DNA from: Ruminococcus sp. UBA7477
GTDB taxonomy: Bacteria > Bacillota > Clostridia > Oscillospirales > Ruminococcaceae
DNA length: 7,435 nucleotides
Assembly: GCA_002479715.1 (NCBI GenBank)
Contig: DLOT01000028.1
Location: 10,237-17,671 of the forward strand
Direction: 5' to 3'
Shown here in pieces: positions 1 through 5,717 of this stretch; positions within the stretch are counted from its first letter, which is position 1, and every line of letters begins with the position of its first letter. The notes under the pieces are model-generated. The model did no database searches. It was not told the origin of the DNA and saw only the letters and a list, made by a program, of their open reading frames with translations. The position numbers and the translations under genes are program-made.

Positions 1-714
1 TTTACCGCCGCAACAGCCCGCTCTCCTTATTCCGTGAAATATGTGTTAAAGGGCGTTCCTATAGATCTGCCGCTGGTTCTGATGAACGGTGCAATGATGT
101 ATGATCTGCAAAGCGACAGGGTTTTATCATACGAGCAGATCCCTCCGTATGCTGCCGGTGAGGTCCTGCGGATCTTTGAAAAACACTGTATTAAGGCGTT
201 TGCCTATTCGGTCGACGGGGGAGTAATGACTGCTTTTTATGAGAGTCTGGAGCAGCCGCAGCACATGAATTTTTATAATGAGCGTCTGAATAACTATAAT
301 AAGAGGTTTGTCAAGGCAGATTCGCTTTTTGATATCAACAAAAGCGGTATTATATATTTGACAACACTTTATAGAAGGTGCGCGCTTGAGGATGCATATC
401 GCGAGATATCGAAAGTCAGCGGTATCGGCTGTGTATTTTATAAGGACATCTATTCTGCCGACTTGTGGTATCTGGAGATTTTCAGCGATCATGCTTCCAA
501 ACGATTAGGAGCGCTAAAACTTAAACATGACTACGGATTTGACAAAATAGTTGCTTTCGGCGACAGCGAGAACGATATACCGCTTTTTGAGGCTTCGGAT
601 GTGAAGCTTGCAGTTAAAAACGCCTGCCCGGAGCTGAAATGCCGGGCTGACTGCATTATCGGGAGCAACAGCGAGGACGGTGTTGCCGCATATTTGGAGA
701 AGCTTTTTTGTTGA
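1..714 (+). CDS. Cof-type HAD-superfamily phosphatase, 3' part (5' end outside window)
   Basis: The frame is open from the first base, giving 237 residues before TGA. A GTG at 34 is not a credible start because the upstream in-frame residues FTAATARS match HAD motif II (the 'ATGR' region of Cof proteins). The nucleophile motif DxDGT must therefore lie before the window. Motif III lysine is probably K167 (window numbering) in SKRLGAL, and motif IV is a clear GDSEND at 187-192 followed by IPLFEASD, which supplies the Mg2+-binding acidic residues. The segment between motifs II and III is the C2-type cap, which sets substrate choice. The family dephosphorylates sugar phosphates, nucleotides or flavin precursors in the cytoplasm; the substrate here cannot be told. 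About 25-30 residues are probably missing. No convincing terminator follows the stop. Family call is firm, function is not. Confidence 0.9.
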   Translation, partial: FTAATARSPYSVKYVLKGVPIDLPLVLMNGAMMYDLQSDRVLSYEQIPPYAAGEVLRIFEKHCIKAFAYSVDGGVMTAFYESLEQPQHMNFYNERLNNYNKRFVKADSLFDINKSGIIYLTTLYRRCALEDAYREISKVSGIGCVFYKDIYSADLWYLEIFSDHASKRLGALKLKHDYGFDKIVAFGDSENDIPLFEASDVKLAVKNACPELKCRADCIIGSNSEDGVAAYLEKLFC

Positions 715-750
715 AAAACAGGTGTCATGTCATAATAATGATTAAATAAG

Positions 751-780
751 TTTACACTTTATTCAAGAATGCAGTATATT
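751..780 (+). promoter_or_regulatory. possible distal sigma-A promoter for the diguanylate cyclase gene
   Basis: TTTACA at 751-756 and TATATT at 775-780 are each one base off the sigma-A consensus, with an 18-nt spacer. The region is very AT-rich, so a chance match is plausible. It lies about 45 bp upstream of the better promoter. Confidence 0.35.
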
Positions 781-796
781 AAAATATTAAAAAGTC

Positions 797-825
797 TTGT
801 AATTTCTGAACAAACGTGATATAAT
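797..825 (+). promoter_or_regulatory. sigma-A extended -10 promoter for the diguanylate cyclase gene
   Basis: TTGTAA (-35, 797-802), a 17-nt spacer, and a perfect TATAAT (-10, 820-825) preceded by TG at 817-818, which makes an extended -10 element. Transcription would start near 832, leaving a leader of about 50 nt before the ATG at 882. It separates the cyclase gene from the HAD gene upstream. Confidence 0.75.
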
Positions 826-881
826 TAATGTTATTATGAAAGGTTTGCGCTTAGATAGGGCATTGAAAGGGGGATAACAGT

Positions 882-2885
882 ATGGTGGATCAAAGTGCAT
901 GGAGTACGAAGCTAAAGCTCCTTGCTTTTCTTATCGTCGTTTCGCTTCTTCCGCTGCTTCTTTTATCTCTCACTTCAAATCATATTATGAAAGCTTATGA
1001 GGAGGAGATCTCCAACGACAATGTTCGAGATGTTTCTGTTTCTAAGGCGAGCAACCTTGCAAGCTACTTCACAGGGCTGCGTGTAACTCTTCTGTCGGCG
1101 GCTGAAAACAACGATGTTGCTGCTGCGATAAGCTACGACAATTATAATGCGAAGCAGTTTCTGGGCGGTCTGCTTTCTTCTAATAAAGATATTACTGCTA
1201 TTGTCATTATGGATAAGGACGGCAAGGTTTCTCCGTCATCTGTATATGACTCGACCTCGGCGAGAGTATTCGGTTCATTTGATACCGAAAAGATTTTTGA
1301 TGATATCAAGTATTCAAAGGGAATTTCAAGTATCTCCGAGTATGACGGCGTTGAAAACAGTTTTCTCTATTCGGCATACCTCACCGACCAAAACGGCGAA
1401 ATAACAGGCTATGTTTCTCTTGTTGTCGGTCTTTCATATTTGATAGATAACCTCGGAAATTCAGATTTCGGTAATTCAACCAGAATGTATATCCTCGATC
1501 CCGATAAGAATATCCTAACGGCCGACGGGGTCAAGTCTGCCGGCGATATCAAGGAATTGGCTTCGCTTGACAGCGCTTTTGACAAAGCGATCTCGGATAA
1601 CCTGGGTGACAGCTACGAGTATGAATATAAAGACAAGGATATGGTCATGCAGTCTGTGATCGTGGATAATACCAAGACCACTTCGGAAACGTCGTGGTGC
1701 ATTGTCACGGTTTCCGATGTCGAATTGCTTGCGGGCAGATACAAAGATGTTCTGAGCAGCCTTCACAGCTCTATTTTTGCTATAAGCGTCGTCGTTTTTG
1801 TTTTCATTGTTATTTTCGTTTCGTGGTTTTTGCGACCTATCGGCAATATTATGCGTATTCTGGGAACGGGGAACGAGATCAATGTTTCCTCGCAGAGAGT
1901 TCTAGTTAATGGCAACTCGGAGCTGGATATCATGAGCAGACAGATAAATTCGATGCTCGATATGCTGTCCGAGAGTGAGCAGCGCAATAAGTTTATCGTC
2001 GATATGACTGATAATATTGTTTTTGAATACAGTATATCTAAAGACACGGTCACATTCAGCGATAACTTTAATAAGAAGTTCAGCTACAGAGCCGCCTCGC
2101 TTAAATATGAGGACAGCTTCCTGGTTAATGCAAGTGTTGACCCTCAGGATAAAAAGTCGTATGCGGAGTTCATCGCTCGGGCAGCAGAGGGTCATAACAT
2201 TCAGGGTGAGTTCCGATTTAAGACTATTTACAACGATTATATCTGGTATCTTGTCAGAAGCTCTTCGATACGCGACAGCTATAACAGTATTATAAAAATA
2301 GTCGGCGTTATGATCGATATAGACAAGACCAAGAAGCGCGAGGAGAACCTTATGCAAAAAGCCTCGCTTGATCCGCTGACGCAGGCATATAACAGAAACT
2401 CCTTTGAGCTTGCACTGCTTAATGAGATCGAGCTTTCTCAGATGAGAAAGGGCAGGGACGCTATTTTGTTTATTGACCTTGACGATTTCAAGCATTTTAA
2501 TGACGAGTATAATCATGCCGTGGGCGATGAGGTGCTGGTGTATACCGCAAAGCTGGCGCAAAAGCTTGTCGGCAAAAACGGATTTGTCGGACGCTTCGGA
2601 GGCGACGAGTTCATAATCTGTTACCGTGAGACAGACGGCTGTGACGCGCTCACTCTGGCGCAGAAAATAATTTCTGGCTTGGGTGATGGATTTGAGTCGG
2701 TCAATTCTTCTGGTCATATCACGATGTGCTGTAGTATAGGAATAGCCTATGTAACCCCTGCGGATAACGATACGGCAGCGCTTATGGATAAGGCTGATCA
2801 GGCAATGTACAGCGTTAAGAAGAGAGGCAAATCCAATTATGCCGTTTACCGCGATAATCAAAACGGCGGTTATCTGATGAATTGA
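882..2885 (+). CDS. membrane-bound sensory diguanylate cyclase (dCache-HAMP-PAS-GGDEF)
   Basis: This protein of 667 residues is predicted to make c-di-GMP from two GTP in response to an extracellular signal. The N-terminus has a membrane segment at about 10-30. An extracytoplasmic region of about 35-296 has the alternating strand pattern of a double-Cache sensor (for example ITAIVIMDKDGKV and RMYILDPDKNIL). A second membrane segment at 297-317 leads into RPI and a HAMP-like stretch to about 368. A PAS_3-like domain at about 369-487 ends in the usual VGVMIDIDKTKKREE linker. The GGDEF domain, about 493-660, starts at KASLDPLTQAYNRNSFE, contains FIDLDDFKHFNDEYNH, and has an intact GGDEF at 573-577. 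The RxxD inhibitory site expected at 564-567 reads GKNG, so product feedback at that site should be absent. The start is set by AAAGGGGGA at 866-874, 7 nt before the ATG. No EAL or HD-GYP domain is present. The Cache ligand is unknown. Confidence 0.95.
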   Translation: MVDQSAWSTKLKLLAFLIVVSLLPLLLLSLTSNHIMKAYEEEISNDNVRDVSVSKASNLASYFTGLRVTLLSAAENNDVAAAISYDNYNAKQFLGGLLSSNKDITAIVIMDKDGKVSPSSVYDSTSARVFGSFDTEKIFDDIKYSKGISSISEYDGVENSFLYSAYLTDQNGEITGYVSLVVGLSYLIDNLGNSDFGNSTRMYILDPDKNILTADGVKSAGDIKELASLDSAFDKAISDNLGDSYEYEYKDKDMVMQSVIVDNTKTTSETSWCIVTVSDVELLAGRYKDVLSSLHSSIFAISVVVFVFIVIFVSWFLRPIGNIMRILGTGNEINVSSQRVLVNGNSELDIMSRQINSMLDMLSESEQRNKFIVDMTDNIVFEYSISKDTVTFSDNFNKKFSYRAASLKYEDSFLVNASVDPQDKKSYAEFIARAAEGHNIQGEFRFKTIYNDYIWYLVRSSSIRDSYNSIIKIVGVMIDIDKTKKREENLMQKASLDPLTQAYNRNSFELALLNEIELSQMRKGRDAILFIDLDDFKHFNDEYNHAVGDEVLVYTAKLAQKLVGKNGFVGRFGGDEFIICYRETDGCDALTLAQKIISGLGDGFESVNSSGHITMCCSIGIAYVTPADNDTAALMDKADQAMYSVKKRGKSNYAVYRDNQNGGYLMN

Positions 2886-2899
2886 TAAATATTTTGTCA

Positions 2900-2942
2900 G
2901 TGAGAAACGGTGAAGCTTTTTTCGCCGTTTCTTCACAGTTTT
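2900..2942 (+). terminator. probable intrinsic terminator after the diguanylate cyclase gene
   Basis: GAAACGGTGAA at 2904-2914 pairs with TTCGCCGTTTC at 2921-2931 (one G-U pair) around a 6-nt loop. The stem extends outward through GTGA/TCAC with one bulged base. The T-tract after the stem is short (TTTT at 2939-2942, a few bases beyond the stem base), so the hairpin is convincing but termination efficiency is uncertain. Confidence 0.6.
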
Positions 2943-2970
2943 GTCACAGTGATAAGCTAAAATAATTTTG

Positions 2971-2983
2971 TATAATTTATAAT
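2971..2983 (+). promoter_or_regulatory. possible -10 elements for the lipoprotein operon
   Basis: Two overlapping TATAAT-like hexamers occur at 2971-2976 and 2978-2983, just 14-21 nt before the ATG at 2997. Neither has a good -35 at 16-18 nt; TTGTCA at 2941-2946 is 24 nt away. If used, the leader would be only a few bases long and might exclude part of the ribosome binding site (GTGAGGT, 2984-2990). Weak call based on an expected promoter after the terminator. Confidence 0.3.
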
Positions 2984-2996
2984 GTGAGGTATCATT

Positions 2997-4211
2997 ATGC
3001 TGAAAAAAATATTGGCTGCGCTTTTGGCGCTGAGCATTTCGGTTGGCGGACTTGCCTCCTGCAAGCTGGGGGGAAGTGATTCTTCCAACGCTTCCGGCAG
3101 TGAGTCCGGCAACAGCTCGGAGGCAGATAACAATAATGTGTCGATCGAAACCTCGTTTGTGATCGACGGGGAAACTATTGATACGACCGACCTTAATATG
3201 CTGACAATAAACGGCTTGGAGGTTTCGTTCGACGAGTTCAGATACTACTGGCTTTTCTATAAGGATCAGCTTAAAGCTCTCGGATATGACTTTGAAACCC
3301 AGTCGGAGGAAGTCCTTTCTCTTCTGAAGCATAATACGATAAGCGATATTTCGGCGACATATGGGCTTATTGCCATGGCTCGGGATAACGACGTTGACTA
3401 CGCGGTTGATGATGAGAGCCTGAGAACGGCTTATATCCAGCAGGTTTCTCAGTTTACTTCGGAGGAGGACTATGTAAAATTCCTTCAGGAAAACCATATG
3501 ACCGATTATGCTCTTCAGTCAATGCTGACGTCATATCTGGCATTTGATAACGCCTATGCAGGTCTTTTCGGCGAGGGCGGAAAGTTTTTTGTCGATAATG
3601 AAGGGGTCATAGAGGCTTTCGGTTCGGGCAATGTCGCAAGGTGCGTTCAGATACTTATTCCGTATTCTGCCTGTACCGATATCCCCGAGGATATGAAGAA
3701 GGATTGGGACGAAAAGACTGTGGAAGCAAAGTTCAATCAGCTTCAGTCGTTGTATTCCGAGCTTTCCGAGGATGAGAAGAAGGCGGTAAACGAAAAATCC
3801 TTTGCACTTGCCAAGGAGGTTGCCGGTAAGGCAAACAGCGGCGAGGATTTTTACTCGCTTATAGAGCAGTATAACTACGACCCCGGAATGCTGCCCAAGG
3901 ACGGCGGAGAATACAGCAGTATTATCGGCTACTATTTCACAAAGGATTATAACTACGTCAAGGAGTTCAAGGACGGAACCTTTGCGCTCGAAGAAAACGG
4001 AGTCAGCGACGTTGTGACATCGGCGGACTACGGCTATCATATTATCAAGCGTTTGCCTGTTGATATGGATTATGTTAAGAATAATATTGAGGAGCTTGCC
4101 AAGGAGTACAACGAGGTGAATTATCAGACTAAATACGGCGAGTATTACGATAATATGGACATTGTATATTCCGACTATTTTGATAAGCTCACGATAGATT
4201 GTATTTCATAA
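2997..4211 (+). CDS. parvulin-like (PrsA/SurA-type) lipoprotein foldase, first paralogue
   Basis: This is a lipoprotein of 404 residues. A type II signal peptide ends in the lipobox LASC with C22 as the lipidation site, followed by a Ser/Asn/Gly-rich tether to about residue 45. Residues about 60-200 are a helical domain of the SurA-N/PrsA chaperone kind. The parvulin domain spans about 212-352. Its strand 1 reads RCVQILIPYS, and the helix region begins GEDFYSLIEQYNYDPG. The C-terminal signature is GYHIIKRLP with H348. Parvulins normally have 'HIL' in strand 1; here the His is Q218. About 45 residues rich in Glu/Lys are inserted between strand 1 and GEDF. The family folds exported proteins on the outer face of the membrane, but the altered active site suggests chaperone activity or a divergent isomerase. 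GTGAGGT 7 nt upstream supports the ATG. It is followed 22 nt later by its paralogue in the same operon. Confidence 0.85.
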   Translation: MLKKILAALLALSISVGGLASCKLGGSDSSNASGSESGNSSEADNNNVSIETSFVIDGETIDTTDLNMLTINGLEVSFDEFRYYWLFYKDQLKALGYDFETQSEEVLSLLKHNTISDISATYGLIAMARDNDVDYAVDDESLRTAYIQQVSQFTSEEDYVKFLQENHMTDYALQSMLTSYLAFDNAYAGLFGEGGKFFVDNEGVIEAFGSGNVARCVQILIPYSACTDIPEDMKKDWDEKTVEAKFNQLQSLYSELSEDEKKAVNEKSFALAKEVAGKANSGEDFYSLIEQYNYDPGMLPKDGGEYSSIIGYYFTKDYNYVKEFKDGTFALEENGVSDVVTSADYGYHIIKRLPVDMDYVKNNIEELAKEYNEVNYQTKYGEYYDNMDIVYSDYFDKLTIDCIS

Positions 4212-4233
4212 ACTGAATTGATAGGAGAACAAA

Positions 4234-5466
4234 ATGTTAAAGAAGTTACTGTGTTTTTGTGTTTCATTGGCGATATCCGCTTGTATGCTTTCTGCCTGCG
4301 GAGGAAGCGACAGTTCGTCGAACGCATCTTCAGGGTCGTCGGATAATTCCGCAAGCAGCGATGTGACCGCTATCACTCCTGATCAAGCCGCTTCTGTTGA
4401 GATTAATAAGGGAAGTATGACCATTGACGGGCAGACGGTCGACACATCTGACCTGGTTGTTATGTCTATAGGCGGTTATGATATTAAGTTTGATGAGTTC
4501 AGATATTATTGGCTGACATATAGCGACAGCTATAAGGAGGTAGGGGCTGACCTTTCTGATCCTGAGGTATTGAAGGCCATGAAAACTACCATTGAAAATG
4601 AGCTTCTCGGTCTTTACGGTGTACTAGCGCTGGGCAGGGATAACGGTGTTACCTTTGATGATGAGATCCAGAAACAGGCCGATGATGCATACAATTCGCT
4701 GATCGGCAATTTCACGTCACTTGATGGATATAAAGACGCGCTTGAAGAAGCCCATATGACCGATGCGCTTATCAGAGAGCACTACTATGATTCCTATTGT
4801 TACAGTAGGGTCGGCGCTGAGCTTACCGCACCGAACAGTCCGTTGGCAAAGACCAAAGAAGATTTTCTGGCAGCTGTTGATAACGGCGATTTCTGCAAAA
4901 CACTCAATTTGCTTGTGCCTTACAGCTGCGGTGCTGAGCTGACAGAGGAGGATAAGGAAGGCTGGGACGAGCTTACCGTTTCTCAGAAAAGTGCAAAATA
5001 CAATAGCGCATATGAGCTTTTGACAAACGAGGAGAAGGAGAAGGCAAAGGCAAAGGCTAAAAGTATTGCCGATGAGGTCTTGGCAAAGGTAAATGCCGGT
5101 GAGGATTTCTATCAGCTGATGAGTGAATATAATCTTGACCCGGGTATGACTCCTAAAGACGCGGAGGACGTTACTAGCGTTGACGGGTATTATATCACTA
5201 AAGATTACAGCTTTGTTCAGGAGTATATCGACGGAGCATTTGCTCTTGAGGAAAATCAGACCAGCGGTTTGGTTGAAACTTCATATGGCTATCATATAAT
5301 CAAGCGCCTGCCGCTTGACATGGATTATATCAACGAGAATGCTGATTCCATGGCGGAGGAATACAGCACGGCATATATAAATAAGGCTATCAATGATTAT
5401 ATGGACGCAGTCGAGATCAAATACTGTGAGTATTACGATAAACTTACAGCAGACAGCATAACATAA
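4234..5466 (+). CDS. parvulin-like (PrsA/SurA-type) lipoprotein foldase, second paralogue
   Basis: This protein of 410 residues is collinear with the gene before it, so the pair arose by tandem duplication. The lipobox is LSAC with C22, followed by a long Ser/Gly/Asn tether to about residue 55. Shared blocks include FDEFRYYWL, ARDN/GRDN, HMTD, GEDFYxL, DPGMxPKD, GYYxTKDY, FALEEN, YGYHIIKRLPxDMDY and YYDKLT. The parvulin domain is about 219-358. The strand-1 histidine is replaced by N225 (LNLLVPYS), while H354 of GYHIIK is kept. N225 and G289 of GEDF are 64 residues apart, exactly as in the first copy, so the insertion predates the duplication. AGGAG at 4223-4227 lies 6 nt before the ATG; the short gap of 22 nt has no promoter or terminator, which indicates co-transcription. 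The expected site is the outer face of the membrane. Clients are unknown; exported proteins such as the repeat protein downstream are candidates by inference only. Confidence 0.85.
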   Translation: MLKKLLCFCVSLAISACMLSACGGSDSSSNASSGSSDNSASSDVTAITPDQAASVEINKGSMTIDGQTVDTSDLVVMSIGGYDIKFDEFRYYWLTYSDSYKEVGADLSDPEVLKAMKTTIENELLGLYGVLALGRDNGVTFDDEIQKQADDAYNSLIGNFTSLDGYKDALEEAHMTDALIREHYYDSYCYSRVGAELTAPNSPLAKTKEDFLAAVDNGDFCKTLNLLVPYSCGAELTEEDKEGWDELTVSQKSAKYNSAYELLTNEEKEKAKAKAKSIADEVLAKVNAGEDFYQLMSEYNLDPGMTPKDAEDVTSVDGYYITKDYSFVQEYIDGAFALEENQTSGLVETSYGYHIIKRLPLDMDYINENADSMAEEYSTAYINKAINDYMDAVEIKYCEYYDKLTADSIT

Positions 5467-5504
5467 TAAACATCCCCCGGCTTTGCCGGGGGATGTTTAT
5501 TTTT
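5465..5504 (+). terminator. strong intrinsic terminator of the lipoprotein operon
   Basis: AATAAACATCCCCCGG (5465-5480) pairs perfectly with CCGGGGGATGTTTATT (5486-5501) around the loop CTTTG, and TTTTT ends at 5504. The A-rich left arm mirrors the T-tract, so it could also act on transcripts from the other strand. It overlaps the stop codon of the upstream gene. Confidence 0.95.
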
Positions 5505-5563
5505 GATTATATTCAAGCTATAAAACAGAAGCCTCATTCCTGCATAAATTATATCATTCATTC

Positions 5564-5592
5564 TTGACATACCGCTTGAAAAATGGTAAAAT
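5564..5592 (+). promoter_or_regulatory. sigma-A extended -10 promoter for the BspA-like gene
   Basis: A perfect -35 TTGACA (5564-5569), a 17-nt spacer, and TAAAAT (5587-5592, one base off consensus) preceded by TG at 5584-5585. Transcription should start near 5599. This is the best promoter in the window and predicts strong basal expression of the surface protein unless it is repressed. Confidence 0.85.
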
Positions 5593-5598
5593 AAATTA

Positions 5599-5703
5599 AT
5601 ACATAGTTTATCAAAAGACTTGAACTTGCGGTAGTTTTTTGTTCAGTAGCTAAACCGGTATAACCTGCATGATAGATAACCGGTCAATGCGGACAGGATC
5701 TAT
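5599..5703 (+). promoter_or_regulatory. 5' leader of the BspA-like gene with possible secondary structure
   Basis: From the inferred start to the coding region is about 118 nt. TTGAAC (5620-5625) can pair with GTTCAG (5641-5646) over a loop containing six T. The palindrome ACCGGT occurs at 5654-5659 and again at 5679-5684, so the two copies can pair with each other as a 6-bp stem. The leader is not recognised as a known riboswitch class, and the pairings are short. It could equally be a protein-binding site or have no role. Confidence 0.3.
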
Positions 5704-5710
5704 AGGAGGT
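5704..5710 (+). promoter_or_regulatory. ribosome binding site that fixes the start of the BspA-like gene
   Basis: AGGAGGT is a full match to the anti-Shine-Dalgarno, 7 nt before the ATG at 5718. It identifies the start of an open frame that runs off the window end, and rules out the ATG at 5669 in another frame. Confidence 0.9.
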
Positions 5711-5717
5711 ATTTTGT

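Noticed and set aside
34..36. GTG as the start of the HAD phosphatase gene
   Set aside because: The frame is open upstream to base 1 and those residues (FTAATARS) form HAD motif II, so the true start lies outside the window.
690..720. Terminator at the end of the HAD gene (T-run and A-run around 705-717)
   Set aside because: Only a weak A/T stem can form around the stop codon, with no G/C core and no following T-tract.
1902..3497. Antisense open frame of 531 codons spanning the end of the cyclase gene and the start of the first lipoprotein gene
   Set aside because: It lies opposite two well-supported genes and crosses the terminator between them. Its translation has no recognisable domain and an odd composition, as expected for the mirror of codon-biased genes.
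5599..5703. c-di-GMP (GEMM-I) riboswitch in the leader of the BspA-like gene
   Set aside because: The idea came from the nearby cyclase and a loose ATGATAG match, but the conserved GACGCAAAGC core and the closing P1 helix are absent. I could not support the class.
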